64,000 bases of DNA from Pseudomonas asturiensis (GTDB lineage Bacteria; Pseudomonadota; Gammaproteobacteria; Pseudomonadales; Pseudomonadaceae), in NCBI RefSeq assembly GCF_900143095.1, contig NZ_FRDA01000001.1, forward strand, positions 124,001-188,000. The letters are read 5' to 3'. Position numbers and translations under genes: made by a program. Below are positions 37,137 to 46,109 of the stretch, piece after piece (within the stretch, counting starts at the first letter, position 1; each line of letters opens with the position of its first letter). Under the pieces are notes generated by a model. The model ran no database searches. It was not told the DNA's origin and saw only the letters and a program-made list of their open reading frames with translations.

Positions 37137-38378
37137 TCAGTGGCTGGCGGCGGTTGCGCCCATTTCGTTGACTTGCTGGAAGGTCGAAAAACGCTCCAGG
37201 GCGAAAGGCTTGATCAGTTCCGGGACCTTGCCGCCGCTGGCGACCAGTTCAGCCATGGTCTTGCCGCAGATGGGCGTCGCCTTGAATCCCCAGGTGCCCC
37301 AGCCTGCGTCCAGGTAGTAATTCTTCACCGGCGAAAGGCCCATGATCGGGCTGTAGTCCGGGGTCATGTCGGTGATCCCGGCCCACTGGCGCATCAGCTT
37401 GGCGTTGGCCAGAAACGGAAACATCTCGATGGCGTGTGCCAACAGGCTCTCTTTCAGGTCCAGCGTGGAGCGAGTGTTGAACAGCGGGTACGGATCCGAG
37501 CCGCCACCGAAGACCACCTCGCCACGGCTGGTCTGTTGCACGTAGCAATGCAGCGCGGAAGAGCTGACCAACGGATCGAGGAACGGCTTGAACGGCTGGG
37601 TGACCATTGCCTGCAGCGGAAAGGTCTGGATGGGCGAGCGAATTCCGGCCTTTTTCATCATCTGCGAACTCATGCCTGCGACCGCCTGTACGGCGCAGCC
37701 GCACTGGATGGTGCCGCGATTGGTCTTGACTGCGGTGAGGGTGCCGTTCTCGATCACCAGTTCCTGAACTTCTGTGAGCTGATGGATTTCCACCCCGCGC
37801 TTGGCCGCCTGTTTGGCATAGCCCCAGGCAACGGCGTCGTGACGGGCAGTGCCGCCATCGATGTGCCATAGGCCGGCAAGCACCGGCAGGTGGCCGGGAT
37901 CGAGGTTGAGGCTGGGCACCAGCTCACGAATCTGCTGGCGGTCGATCATCTCGGTGCGCCCGCCAAAATGCTTGTTGACCTCGGCGCGCTGGCGGAATGA
38001 ACGCACGGTGGCATCGGTGTGCGCCAGGGTCAGTTGGCCGCGCTCGGAGTACATGATGTTGAAATCGAATTCGTTGGACAGCCCCTGGAACATCTTCACC
38101 GACTCGGCATAGAACCGGACGCCTTCGCTGGTCAGGTAATTGGAGCGGATCACGGCGGTGTTGCGCGCCGTGTTGCCGCCGCCCAGATAACCTTTTTCCA
38201 GCACCGCGATGTTAGTGATGCCGTGGTATCTGGACAGGTAGTAAGCGGTGGCAAGGCCATGACCGCCGCCGCCGATGATTACCACGTCGTAGGCTTTTTT
38301 CAGTTCCTTGGGCGCGGGCAGGTCCACGTCCACCGGGTATTCCGGGCTGAGCCCGTATTTCAGTAGATTGAAAGGCAT
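37137..38378 (-). CDS. mgdA: N-methylglutamate dehydrogenase subunit A (SoxB-like)
   Basis: A 413-residue flavoprotein of the DAO family, homologous to sarcosine oxidase beta. The Rossmann motif is [18 protein letters not shown] near 29-46, followed by [18 protein letters not shown]. The segment [15 protein letters not shown] holds the His that carries covalent FMN in SoxB. The ATG at 38378 has GGAGG five bases upstream; the open frame upstream lies inside folD and is not used. The start overlaps the folD end by 19 bases. This subunit would oxidise N-methylglutamate to glutamate. Confidence 0.88.
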   Translation of the reverse strand: MPFNLLKYGLSPEYPVDVDLPAPKELKKAYDVVIIGGGGHGLATAYYLSRYHGITNIAVLEKGYLGGGNTARNTAVIRSNYLTSEGVRFYAESVKMFQGLSNEFDFNIMYSERGQLTLAHTDATVRSFRQRAEVNKHFGGRTEMIDRQQIRELVPSLNLDPGHLPVLAGLWHIDGGTARHDAVAWGYAKQAAKRGVEIHQLTEVQELVIENGTLTAVKTNRGTIQCGCAVQAVAGMSSQMMKKAGIRSPIQTFPLQAMVTQPFKPFLDPLVSSSALHCYVQQTSRGEVVFGGGSDPYPLFNTRSTLDLKESLLAHAIEMFPFLANAKLMRQWAGITDMTPDYSPIMGLSPVKNYYLDAGWGTWGFKATPICGKTMAELVASGGKVPELIKPFALERFSTFQQVNEMGATAASH

Positions 38379-39265
38379 ACGGCCTCCGATTGGCTGCGTT
38401 GCGCCTGGGACTGCTGACGGGCAGCGGTCACGGTGTTTTTCATGAGAAAAGCGATGGTCATCGGGCCGACGCCGCCTGGCACCGGCGTGATGGCCGAAGC
38501 CACGTTGCGAGCACTGTCGAAATCCACGTCGCCCACCAGTCGGCTGCGCCCCTGATCCTGAATACGGTTGATGCCGACGTCGATCACCACAGCGCCGGGC
38601 TTGAGCCAGCTGGCGTCGATCATGCGCGGCCGGCCGACGGCAGCGACCACGATGTCCGCCAGTTGGCACAAGGCCCTGGCGTCCTGGCTGCGCGAATGCA
38701 CGACTGTTACCGAGCAATGAGCCTGAAGCAGCAGGGCGGCCATGGGCTTGCCGACGATGTTGGAGCGACCGATCACCACCGCATGTTTACCGGTCAGGTC
38801 GCCGCAGGTTGCCTGTAACAGGTACATGCAGCCGGTCGGTGTGCAGGGCGTCAGCACATCGCGGCCCTGACAGAGGCCGCCGACATTTTCACTGTGAAAA
38901 CCATCGACGTCCTTGGCCGGATCGATGGCCTGCAGGGCGCTGGTTTCTTCTATATGAGCTGGCAAGGGCAATTGCAGCAAAATGCCGTTCACGCCCGGGT
39001 CGGCATTGAGTCCGGCGATCACCGCGAGAACACGGGCCTGTGAGCTGTCGGCCGGCAAGCGGTGCTCCAGCGAGCGGATCCCGGCTTCCTCGGCGCGCAG
39101 AATCTTGTTACGCACGTAGACTTCGCTGGCCGGGTCGTCGCCCACCAGAATGACTGCCAGCGTCGGGGAGGTGCCTTCAGCCTTGAGGCGTTGCACCTCG
39201 TCACGTACCTGCTGCAGCACCTTGCCGGCTGCGGTCTTGCCATCAATGAGTCGGGCCTGATTCAT
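38360..39265 (-). CDS. folD: methylenetetrahydrofolate dehydrogenase/cyclohydrolase FolD
   Basis: FolD of 301 residues, which oxidises methylene-THF to methenyl-THF and hydrolyses it to 10-formyl-THF. Motifs are EVYVRNK (catalytic Lys), [14 protein letters not shown], the cofactor loop [17 protein letters not shown] and [10 protein letters not shown]. It is probably a second, pathway-dedicated copy, since a housekeeping folD is normal elsewhere. It sits between purU and mgdA, where it would handle the carbon released from N-methylglutamate. Confidence 0.93.
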   Translation of the reverse strand: MNQARLIDGKTAAGKVLQQVRDEVQRLKAEGTSPTLAVILVGDDPASEVYVRNKILRAEEAGIRSLEHRLPADSSQARVLAVIAGLNADPGVNGILLQLPLPAHIEETSALQAIDPAKDVDGFHSENVGGLCQGRDVLTPCTPTGCMYLLQATCGDLTGKHAVVIGRSNIVGKPMAALLLQAHCSVTVVHSRSQDARALCQLADIVVAAVGRPRMIDASWLKPGAVVIDVGINRIQDQGRSRLVGDVDFDSARNVASAITPVPGGVGPMTIAFLMKNTVTAARQQSQAQRSQSEAVCLSIY

Positions 39266-40128
39266 CGGAAAATCACCGTTCGGTCAGTGTTGAGGAACAC
39301 CCGATGTTCCAGGTGATATTTCACGGCGCGCGACAGTGCGATGGTCTCGGTGTTGCGGCCCGCTGCGACCAGGTCGTCCGGCAGGTAAACGTGATCGACG
39401 CGCTGCACTTCCTGCTCGATGATCGGGCCTTCATCCAGGTCACTGGTGACGTAATGCGCAGTGGCACCGATCAGCTTTACGCCCCGCTCGTAGGCCTGGT
39501 GATACGGCTTGGCGCCCTTGAAGCCGGGCAGGAACGAGTGGTGAATATTGATCGCCCGGCCCGAGAGCTGGCGGCACAGGTCGTCCGACAGAATCTGCAT
39601 GTAGCGCGCCAGCACCACCAGCTCGGTGCCGGTCTCGTCGACCACTTTCATCAATGCCGCTTCCTGTGCGGCCTTGGTGTCCTTGGTCACGGGCAGGTAG
39701 ATGAATCGAATCCCTTCACGCTCGGCCATCGGCCTCAGGTCCAGGTGGTTGGACACGATGGCGGTGATGGTCATGTCCATCTCGCCCTTGTGGTAGCGAT
39801 AGAGCAGGTCGGTCAGGCAGTGATCGAACTTGCTGACCATCAACAGCACCCGCATCGGCTGGCGCGTATCGTGCAACTCCCACTGCATTGCAAAATCGCC
39901 GGCCACGGCATCGAATCCGGCCTTGAGCTGCTGAATATCGCCTGCGTGCCCATCGTTGAAGCGAAACACGGCACGCATGAAAAACGTGCCACTGAACTCG
40001 TCGTCAAACTGCGCCATTTCACCGATGTAGCACTGATTGCCTGCCAGGTATGAAGTGACCGCCGCCACAATGCCGGATGTTGCCGGGCAACTGATCTTCA
40101 GGATGAAATGGTTCTTCTCGTGTTGCAT
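39262..40128 (-). CDS. purU: formyltetrahydrofolate deformylase PurU
   Basis: PurU of 288 residues, which hydrolyses 10-formyl-THF to THF and formate. An N-terminal ACT domain ([21 protein letters not shown]) is followed by a formyltransferase-like catalytic part with [20 protein letters not shown] and [11 protein letters not shown] (Asn, His and Asp catalytic residues). First gene of the methyl-oxidising operon; its stop overlaps the folD start. It regenerates THF so the pathway can run for nitrogen release. A candidate operator lies 80-96 bases upstream. Confidence 0.93.
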   Translation of the reverse strand: MQHEKNHFILKISCPATSGIVAAVTSYLAGNQCYIGEMAQFDDEFSGTFFMRAVFRFNDGHAGDIQQLKAGFDAVAGDFAMQWELHDTRQPMRVLLMVSKFDHCLTDLLYRYHKGEMDMTITAIVSNHLDLRPMAEREGIRFIYLPVTKDTKAAQEAALMKVVDETGTELVVLARYMQILSDDLCRQLSGRAINIHHSFLPGFKGAKPYHQAYERGVKLIGATAHYVTSDLDEGPIIEQEVQRVDHVYLPDDLVAAGRNTETIALSRAVKYHLEHRVFLNTDRTVIFR

Positions 40129-40207
40129 GGTCAGTCCTCTGGAAGGTGGCGGCAGCTCGATGTGGCAAAAAATTCAGGGGTAAAAACTATTTTGATGGGT
40201 GAATAAA

Positions 40208-40224
40208 AATTCCTATCAGGAATT
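40208..40224. promoter_or_regulatory. operator C upstream of purU
   Basis: Perfect palindrome AATTCC-TATCA-GGAATT, 80 bases before the purU start in an AT-rich 362-base gap (40129-40490) that holds no gene. It matches the ATTCC-N5-GGAA elements beside gmaS (41186 and 41282), so all three are probably bound by the XRE-cupin regulator encoded between them. Confidence 0.6.
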
Positions 40225-40490
40225 AAATATTCACAATTGCTGTTTTATAGGCGAAAGAAAATGCAGCGTCCAGAGGTTTATGGAAACTTTATTAATTGAG
40301 GGGAATATTTTGGCAGTGAATCGTAGGTGATCGTGTCCGCGCGTTGCGTCGGCACTCAACCGTGGACGCTCAGGGTCTCATTCGAGTCTGAACAGGCTGT
40401 ATTCAGTACGTAGAGCCGGACGCGGATCGTCCGGTGAGGCGGTCCCAGGCTGGCACTTGGGACCGATCAGGTTGGCGTGACGGGCCCGGC

Positions 40491-41108
40491 TTACTCCCCC
40501 TGCGCCCCATAGTTCATGATCGACAGTAACCGGATCGGCACCTGGACCAATTGCTCCGGCCCATGGGGAATGTCGCCGTCGAAGGTCAGGCTGTCGCCCG
40601 CCTGCATGGGGTAAAGCTGATTTCCGTGACGGTAGATCAACTCGCCTTCCAGCAGGTGCAAGAACTCGGTCCCTGGGTGGGAGAAGGTCGGAAACTCTTC
40701 ACTGGCATCGTCCATCGTCACCATGTACGCCTCGAAACTCTTCTTCGGCCCTCGGGTGTGATTCAGCAGGTGATAGGTATGGCCTTTCTCGGTGCCGCGC
40801 CTGACCACTTCCAGACCTTCATCGGCCTTGACCAGCAGCGCGCTCCCCCCTTGTTGGTCGTACTGGCTGAACAGCTTGGACATAGGCATGCCCAGCACGT
40901 CACACAGTCGGCTGAGGTTATCCAGGCTGGTCGAGACCTGGGCGTTCTCGATCTTGCTCAGCATGCCCTGGCTGATCCCGGCAATCCGCGCCACGTCGGC
41001 CAGTTTCAGCTCCTGCGCTTGACGCTGACGTTTGATCTGAATGCCCAGGTATTGCTCAAGCTTCAGCTTGGGAGGCGTTTCATTCGGCTTATTCATGGAG
41101 TCTGTCAT
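40491..41108 (-). CDS. XRE-family regulator with cupin domain
   Basis: A 205-residue regulator: N-terminal HTH_XRE (about 22-77, LGIQIKRQRQAQELKLADVARIAGISQGMLSKIENAQ) and C-terminal cupin (about 125-200, HPGTEFLHLLEGELIYRH, GDSLTFDGDIPHGPE). Such proteins control amine and polyamine use (PuuR-like) and sense a small effector through the cupin. It lies between the two arms of the methylamine pathway and is divergent from gmaS, so it is the probable regulator, sensing methylamine or a glutamylated intermediate. The start may be the ATG at 41096; neither has a clear RBS. Confidence 0.88.
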   Translation of the reverse strand: MTDSMNKPNETPPKLKLEQYLGIQIKRQRQAQELKLADVARIAGISQGMLSKIENAQVSTSLDNLSRLCDVLGMPMSKLFSQYDQQGGSALLVKADEGLEVVRRGTEKGHTYHLLNHTRGPKKSFEAYMVTMDDASEEFPTFSHPGTEFLHLLEGELIYRHGNQLYPMQAGDSLTFDGDIPHGPEQLVQVPIRLLSIMNYGAQGE

Positions 41109-41145
41109 CAGGTTTGCACGGTTTCCGCTCGTTAATTTTTATTTC

Positions 41146-41160
41146 GCACCGGAAATGTGC
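41146..41160 (+). promoter_or_regulatory. NtrC-like upstream activator site for gmaS
   Basis: GCACC-GGAAA-TGTGC, one mismatch from the NtrC dyad GCACC-N5-GGTGC. It lies about 133 bases upstream of the predicted sigma-54 start of gmaS, a normal distance for an enhancer. It overlaps ATTTC-GCACC-GGAAA, which also resembles the operator motif, so its identity is not certain. Confidence 0.5.
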
Positions 41161-41185
41161 ATCTTGTCCGATGGACAGGCAGATT

Positions 41186-41211
41186 ATTCCCGGAGGGAAA
41201 ACGAGTTTCCC
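41186..41211. promoter_or_regulatory. operator A between XRE regulator and gmaS
   Basis: ATTCC-CGGAG-GGAAA-ACGAG-TTTCC-C: three half-sites at 10-bp spacing, with an inner dyad GGGAAAACGAGTTTCCC. The period places all half-sites on one face of the helix. It could mediate autoregulation or control of gmaS. Confidence 0.6.
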
Positions 41212-41266
41212 ATATAAACAGCAGAATTACCCCTCTCTGAAGCATTCGACTCCTGGCATACCAAAC

Positions 41267-41282
41267 TGGCAAGCGCTTTGCA
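41267..41282 (+). promoter_or_regulatory. sigma-54 promoter of gmaS
   Basis: TGGCAAGCGCTTTGCA matches TGGCACG-N4-TTGCW with one change, GG (-24) at 41268-41269 and GC (-12) at 41280-41281. Transcription would begin near 41292, inside operator B. This ties the methylamine genes to RpoN and nitrogen limitation. Confidence 0.65.
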
Positions 41283-41316
41283 TTCCTAAAGGGAAAGTAA
41301 CTTTCCTTTGCGGAAT
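41282..41316. promoter_or_regulatory. operator B overlapping the gmaS start region
   Basis: Extended near-palindrome of four half-sites: ATTCC-TAAAG-GGAAA-GTAAC-TTTCC-TTTGC-GGAAT, each 10 bp apart. It covers the predicted transcription start, so binding should block gmaS. It shares the ATTCC-N5-GGAA core with operators A and C. Confidence 0.65.
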
Positions 41317-41384
41317 ATAGACAGCGGACAGTGAAACAACGATTCCTACCTGAAACGTTTTGCCCATGCCAGGAGACAAGTCTC

Positions 41385-42719
41385 ATGTTGCCACCCGAAA
41401 CACAGCGTCTGATCGAACAGCACGGCATCAAGTACGTACTGGCTCAGTTCGTGGATATCCATGGCTCGTCGAAGACCAAATCAGTGCCGGTCACGGGTCT
41501 GGAAATGGTCGCCGAGGACGGTGCCGGTTTCGCCGGGTTTGCCATTTGCGGTATGGGCATGGAGCCGCATGGTCCCGACTTCATGGCCAAGGGCGATCTG
41601 TCTTCGCTGACGCCGGTGCCTTGGCAGCCCGGTTACGGTCGGGTGGTGTGCATTGGGCATGTGGACGGCAAGCCCTGGCCTTATGACAGCCGTTTCGTGC
41701 TGCAGCAACAGGTCGAACGCCTGACCCAGCGTGGCTGGACCCTCAACACCGGGCTTGAACCCGAGTTCAGTCTGTTCAAGCGCGATGCGGCCGGCAGCCT
41801 GCAAATGGTCGATGCCAGCGATAACCTCGACAAGCCTTGCTACGACTACAAAGGCCTGTCGCGCTCCCGTGAATTTCTCGAACGTCTGACCGAAGCGCTG
41901 CAGCCAGTCGGTTTTGACATCTACCAGATCGATCACGAAGACGCCAACGGCCAGTTCGAGATCAATTACACCTACAGCGACGCGATGGAGTCGGCGGATC
42001 GCTTCACCTTCTTCCGCATGGCCGCAGGCGAGATTGCCAACGACATGGGCATGATCTGCTCGTTCATGCCCAAACCCGATCCCAAACGCGCTGGCAACGG
42101 CATGCACTTTCACCTGTCGATCGGCAGTGCCAGCAACAAGAATCTGTTCCACGACGCCAGCGATCCCAGCGGCATGGGGCTGTCAAAGATGGCCTATCAC
42201 TTCGCTGCGGGCTTGTTGGCGCATGGTCCGGCGTTGTGTGCGTTCGCCGCGCCCACGGTTAACTCCTACAAAAGGCTGGTGGTTGGCAACTCGTTGTCAG
42301 GCGCGACCTGGGCGCCGGCGTTTATCGCCTTTGGTGCCAACAACCGTTCAGCGATGGTGCGGGTCCCTTATGGCCGTCTGGAATTCCGTCTGCCGGACGC
42401 CGGTTGCAACCCGTACCTGGTCAGCGCCGCGATCATCGCCGCAGGCCTGGACGGCATCGACCGCCAGCTGGAAATCGACCACGTCTGCAACGAGAACCTC
42501 TACAAGCTGAGCCTTGAAGAGATCGCCGCCCGTGGCATCAAAACCTTGCCGCAATCGCTCAAGGAAGCCTGCGACGCGCTGGAAGCCGATCCGTTATTCG
42601 CCGAAGTGCTTGGTAACGAGATCGTCGGCGAGTTCGTGCGCCTCAAGCGCATGGAATGGGTGGAATACAGCCGCCATGTCAGCGATTGGGAAGTGAAGCG
42701 CTACATCGAATTCTTCTGA
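41385..42719 (+). CDS. gmaS: gamma-glutamylmethylamide synthetase (glutamine synthetase family)
   Basis: A 444-residue glutamine-synthetase fold enzyme of the GlnT/GmaS type, using ATP to join methylamine to the gamma-carboxylate of glutamate. Motifs include [20 protein letters not shown] at the start, [36 protein letters not shown] and [23 protein letters not shown]. The ATG at 41385 has GGAG nine bases upstream; the frame runs back to 41331 without family sequence. The three mgs genes directly downstream distinguish it from housekeeping glutamine synthetase. First gene of the assimilation arm. Confidence 0.9.
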   Translation: MLPPETQRLIEQHGIKYVLAQFVDIHGSSKTKSVPVTGLEMVAEDGAGFAGFAICGMGMEPHGPDFMAKGDLSSLTPVPWQPGYGRVVCIGHVDGKPWPYDSRFVLQQQVERLTQRGWTLNTGLEPEFSLFKRDAAGSLQMVDASDNLDKPCYDYKGLSRSREFLERLTEALQPVGFDIYQIDHEDANGQFEINYTYSDAMESADRFTFFRMAAGEIANDMGMICSFMPKPDPKRAGNGMHFHLSIGSASNKNLFHDASDPSGMGLSKMAYHFAAGLLAHGPALCAFAAPTVNSYKRLVVGNSLSGATWAPAFIAFGANNRSAMVRVPYGRLEFRLPDAGCNPYLVSAAIIAAGLDGIDRQLEIDHVCNENLYKLSLEEIAARGIKTLPQSLKEACDALEADPLFAEVLGNEIVGEFVRLKRMEWVEYSRHVSDWEVKRYIEFF

Positions 42720-42792
42720 TCCAGCGGATCGTCACGCAACCGTTTTCGACGTCTTGCCGCTGGGCGGGACGTCTCTGCCCAGGAGTTGAGTC

Positions 42793-43698
42793 ATGTGTGG
42801 AATCGTAGGGCTTTACCTGAAAAATCCGGCGCTGGAATCGCAGCTCGGCCAGTTGTTCGAACCGATGCTCGAAGCCATGACCGATCGTGGTCCTGACAGC
42901 GCAGGGTTCGCGATTTACGGCGATGAAGTGGCCGATGGCTGGATCAAACTGACCTTGCAGGCAACCACTGAGGCGTACGACTTCAAGGCGCTGATTGCCG
43001 AGATTGAAAGCACGCTGAACGTGCCACTGGACTGGTTTCAGAACGCCAGCGCCGTGGTCCTCAAGATTCAGGCAGAAGAAGCGACGGTGCGTGCTGTGTT
43101 GGCGCAACTCGCGCCGACCGTGCGCATCATGAGCGCCGGACAAAGCATTGAGATCCTCAAGGGCATGGGTCTGCCAAGGGAGATTTCCCAACGCTTCGGG
43201 CTCAGTTCGATGAAGGGCAGTCACATCATCGGCCACACCCGTATGGCCACCGAAAGCGCAGTCACCATGGAAGGCAGTCACCCGTTTTCCACCGGGGCTG
43301 ACCTGTGTCTGGTTCACAACGGCTCGCTGTCCAATCACTTCCGCCTGCGCCAGAACCTGCGCCGCGAAGGCATTCATTTCGAGACCGACAACGACACCGA
43401 AGTGGCCGCCGGGTACCTGGCCTGGCGTCTGCAGCAGGGCGACAGCCTCAAGCAGGCTCTGGATAAATCCCTGGAGGACCTCGACGGTTTCTTTACCTTT
43501 GCCATTGGCACCCGCAATGGCTTTGCGGTGATTCGTGACCCGATAGCCTGCAAGCCGGCGATCCTCGCCGAAACCGACGATTACGTCGCCATGGCCTCGG
43601 AGTATCAGGCGCTGTCCAGCCTGCCGGGGATCGAGAACGCCAGGGTCTGGGAACCTGTCCCGGCCACCATGTACATCTGGGAACGCGAGTCGGCCTAA
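42793..43698 (+). CDS. mgsA: N-methylglutamate synthase subunit A (class II glutamine amidotransferase)
   Basis: A 301-residue class II amidotransferase domain related to the N-terminal part of GltB. It begins MCGIVGLYLKN, where Cys2 becomes the N-terminal nucleophile. Also visible are IIGHTRMATESAVTMEGSHPF, LVHNGSLSNHFRLRQ and ETDNDTEVAAGYLA. It would hydrolyse or transfer from gamma-glutamylmethylamide, releasing methylamine to the synthase partners. RBS is CAGGAG before the ATG. It follows gmaS by 73 bases and precedes mgsB by 11. Confidence 0.9.
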   Translation: MCGIVGLYLKNPALESQLGQLFEPMLEAMTDRGPDSAGFAIYGDEVADGWIKLTLQATTEAYDFKALIAEIESTLNVPLDWFQNASAVVLKIQAEEATVRAVLAQLAPTVRIMSAGQSIEILKGMGLPREISQRFGLSSMKGSHIIGHTRMATESAVTMEGSHPFSTGADLCLVHNGSLSNHFRLRQNLRREGIHFETDNDTEVAAGYLAWRLQQGDSLKQALDKSLEDLDGFFTFAIGTRNGFAVIRDPIACKPAILAETDDYVAMASEYQALSSLPGIENARVWEPVPATMYIWERESA

Positions 43699-43709
43699 GG
43701 AGCACGCAC

Positions 43710-44393
43710 ATGAAAACCATCGATCTGTCCAACGCCACCGTGCGTGACCTCAATCAGGCCCTGCACGATCAGGTGAAAGCACTGGAAGACCGCGAGTGGG
43801 TGGTGACTCACCCCGACGGCGCTCATAACCTGGCGGTTGGCGTCAATGAAGCCATTTCCATCGATATTCAGGGCCATGCGGGCTACTACTGCGCGGGCAT
43901 GAACCAGAAAGCCTCGATCACCGTGCATGGCAATGTCGGGGTTGGCTGCGCAGAAAACATGATGTCCGGCGCGGTCCGGGTCAAGGGCAGCGCCTCCCAG
44001 GCGGCGGGTGCCACGGCCCACGGCGGACTGCTGGTGATCGAAGGCGACGCCGGTGCCCGTTGCGGGATTTCCATGAAAGGCATCGACATTGTGGTCGGCG
44101 GCAGCATTGGTCACATGAGTTGCTTCATGGGCCAGGCCGGTCGACTCGTGGTCTGTGGCGACGCAGGCGATGCGCTGGGCGACTCGCTGTATGAAACCCG
44201 GATCTATGTCAAAGGCACCGTCGAGTCGCTGGGCTCGGACTGCATTGCCAAAGAGATGCGCGAAGAGCACCTGCAGGAATTGCAGGAACTGCTCAACCGC
44301 GCAGGTTTCAACGAGAGGGCGGCGGACTTCAAACGCTATGGCTCGGCCCGTCAGCTGTACAACTTCAAAGTCGACAACGCCTCCGCGTACTGA
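43710..44393 (+). CDS. mgsB: N-methylglutamate synthase subunit B (GXGXG domain)
   Basis: A 227-residue beta-helix protein corresponding to the C-terminal domain of GltB. Gly-rich repeating turns are visible (GHAGYYCAGMNQKASITVHGNVGVGCAENM, GGLLVIEGDAGARCGISMKG, GGSIGHMSCFMGQAGRLVVCGDAGDALG). It is a structural subunit of N-methylglutamate synthase. It lies between mgsA and mgsC with short gaps, each preceded by an RBS. Confidence 0.9.
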   Translation: MKTIDLSNATVRDLNQALHDQVKALEDREWVVTHPDGAHNLAVGVNEAISIDIQGHAGYYCAGMNQKASITVHGNVGVGCAENMMSGAVRVKGSASQAAGATAHGGLLVIEGDAGARCGISMKGIDIVVGGSIGHMSCFMGQAGRLVVCGDAGDALGDSLYETRIYVKGTVESLGSDCIAKEMREEHLQELQELLNRAGFNERAADFKRYGSARQLYNFKVDNASAY

Positions 44394-44408
44394 TCCAGGA
44401 GCAAGACC

Positions 44409-45746
44409 ATGAGCGATTCCACCTCTCCCAAAGCCCCGGTCCTGCGCGAGTCGGCCACGTTTGATCGCCTGACCATTCAGGAAATCCAGCGCGCCGCCGA
44501 AACCGGCATCTATGACATTCGCGGCGGCGGCACCAAGCGCAAACTGCCGCACTTCGATGACCTGCTGTTGCTCGGCGCCAGCGTGTCCCGGTATCCGCTG
44601 GAAGGCTATCGCGAGAAGTGCGGCACCGACGTGGTGCTCGGCAACCGTTTCGCCAAGAAGCCGCTGTACCTGAAAATTCCGGTGACGATTGCAGGCATGA
44701 GCTTCGGTGCGCTGTCGGCCAACGCCAAGGAAGCCCTGGGCCGCGGTGCGACCATCGCGGGCACCAGCACCACCACCGGTGACGGCGGCATGACGCCGGA
44801 AGAACGCGGCCAGTCCCAGCACCTGGTCTACCAGTACTTGCCGTCGCGCTACGGCATGAACCCGGATGATCTGCGCAAGGCCGACGCCATCGAAATCGTG
44901 CTGGGGCAGGGCGCCAAGCCAGGTGGCGGCGGCATGCTGCTGGGCATGAAAGTCACCGAGCGAGTCGCGGGCATGCGCACCTTGCCGGTGGGCGTCGATC
45001 AACGGTCGGCGTGCCGGCATCCCGACTGGACCGGCCCGGACGATCTGGCGATCAAGATTGCCGAGATTCGTGAAATCACTGACTGGGAGAAGCCGATCTA
45101 CGTGAAGATCGGGGCCAGCCGTCCGTACTACGACGTCAAGCTGGCGGTGAAGGCGGGTGCCGATGTGATCGTGCTCGACGGTATGCAGGGCGGCACGGCG
45201 GCGACTCAGGAAGTGTTCATCGAACACGTCGGTATCCCGATCCTGCCCGCCATTCCGCAAGCGGTTCAGGCGCTGCAAGAGATGGGCATGCATCGCAAGG
45301 TGCAGTTGATTGTCTCCGGTGGCATTCGCAATGGTGCCGACGTGGCCAAGGCCATGGCGCTGGGGGCCGATGCGGTGGCGATTGGCACGGCAGCGCTGAT
45401 CGCGCTGGGCGACAACCATCCGCGTCTGGATGAAGAACTGAAGAAGATCGGGTCGGCGGCTGGCTTCTACGATGACTGGCAGAACGGCCGCGACCCGGCA
45501 GGCATCACCACACAAGACCCGGAACTGTCCAAGCGCCTTGACCCGGTGGAAGGTGGTCGCCGTCTGGCCAACTACCTGCGCGTGCTGGTGCTGGAAGCCC
45601 AGACCATGGCCCGCGCCTGCGGCAAGTCGCACCTGCATAACCTTGATCCTGAAGACCTGGTGGCCTTGACCGTTGAATCCGCAGCCATGGCCCGCGTGCC
45701 ACTGGCCGGAACGTCGTGGATTCCTGGAGGTGCCAGCGGGTATTGA
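44409..45746 (+). CDS. mgsC: N-methylglutamate synthase subunit C (FMN-binding, GltB central domain)
   Basis: A 445-residue FMN-dependent subunit matching the synthase domain of glutamate synthase: VTIAGMSFGALSANAKEALGRG, NTGEGG-equivalent STTTGDGGMTPEE, KPGGGGMLLGMKVTERVAGMR and the FMN loop IVSGGIRNGADVAKAMALGADAVAIGTAAL. Where GltB carries its 3Fe-4S cysteines, this protein reads AAGFYDDWQNGRDPAGITTQ with no Cys. So it may work with FMN alone. It forms N-methylglutamate and releases ammonium. Operon end: a REP doublet follows. Confidence 0.9.
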   Translation: MSDSTSPKAPVLRESATFDRLTIQEIQRAAETGIYDIRGGGTKRKLPHFDDLLLLGASVSRYPLEGYREKCGTDVVLGNRFAKKPLYLKIPVTIAGMSFGALSANAKEALGRGATIAGTSTTTGDGGMTPEERGQSQHLVYQYLPSRYGMNPDDLRKADAIEIVLGQGAKPGGGGMLLGMKVTERVAGMRTLPVGVDQRSACRHPDWTGPDDLAIKIAEIREITDWEKPIYVKIGASRPYYDVKLAVKAGADVIVLDGMQGGTAATQEVFIEHVGIPILPAIPQAVQALQEMGMHRKVQLIVSGGIRNGADVAKAMALGADAVAIGTAALIALGDNHPRLDEELKKIGSAAGFYDDWQNGRDPAGITTQDPELSKRLDPVEGGRRLANYLRVLVLEAQTMARACGKSHLHNLDPEDLVALTVESAAMARVPLAGTSWIPGGASGY

Positions 45747-45765
45747 TTGGCTGAGTACAGATACA

Positions 45766-45851
45766 GTGGGAGGCGGCTTGCCGGCGATGCGTTTTTCCAG
45801 TCTGCCCATGAGTGACTGGCCCGACGCAATCGCCGGAAAGCCGCCTCTCAC
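45766..45851. repeat. pair of inverted REP elements
   Basis: GTGGGAGGCGGCTTGCCGGC at 45766-45785 (continuing GAT) and its inverse at 45829-45851 with two changes. It lies 20 bases after the mgsC stop and may help end the transcript or stabilise it. The copies are the same element that bounds the mgd operon at 33155-33240. Confidence 0.82.
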
Positions 45852-45937
45852 AGGGTCTGCATCTATCCAGTGAGACCTGCGTAGCTATGCGTGCTCTACG
45901 TGGGTAGCGCGCTGCGATCAGTGTGAGGGCTGAAGAT

Positions 45938-45987
45938 GATCGTGCCCATGCTCCGCGTGGGTATGCAGCCCGTGACGCTCTGCGTCA
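45938..45987 (-). repeat. dispersed Pseudomonas repeat (GCTCCGCGTGGG type)
   Basis: The stretch containing CCCATGCTCCGCGTGGG, TGCAGCCCGTGACGCTCTGC and the surrounding bases is a familiar dispersed intergenic repeat of P. syringae-type genomes, with internal CCCA/TGGG and GCTCCGCG palindromes. It lies in the 363-base gap before amtB, in which no gene or clear promoter is seen. Confidence 0.55.
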
Positions 45988-46109
45988 AAACCGCGCCGCA
46001 CCGTCATGGCGGCAAGTCACCCATAAGAGGCCTTGAAGGCCCATTGCTTCAGATAACTACCTTGGTTTACTGCCCGGCACTTTTCCATTCATTTGCAGGA
46101 GCTTTGAAC

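Noticed and set aside
33328..38378. Calling these genes soxBDAG (sarcosine oxidase) outright
   Set aside because: The fold is the same, but linkage to gmaS, mgsABC, purU and folD fits N-methylglutamate dehydrogenase better. Sarcosine remains an alternative that needs an assay.
38378..38717. Upstream extension of mgdA
   Set aside because: The added residues lie inside folD, are Arg-rich out-of-frame sequence, and the ATG at 38378 has GGAGG.
41385..42719. Housekeeping glutamine synthetase glnA
   Set aside because: The next three genes are N-methylglutamate synthase subunits, and the sequence is of the GlnT/GmaS type with length near 440 residues.
45936..46109. 58-residue N-terminal extension of AmtB
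   Set aside because: It would place residues before the signal peptide and covers a dispersed repeat; the ATG at 46110 with AGGAG is the real start.
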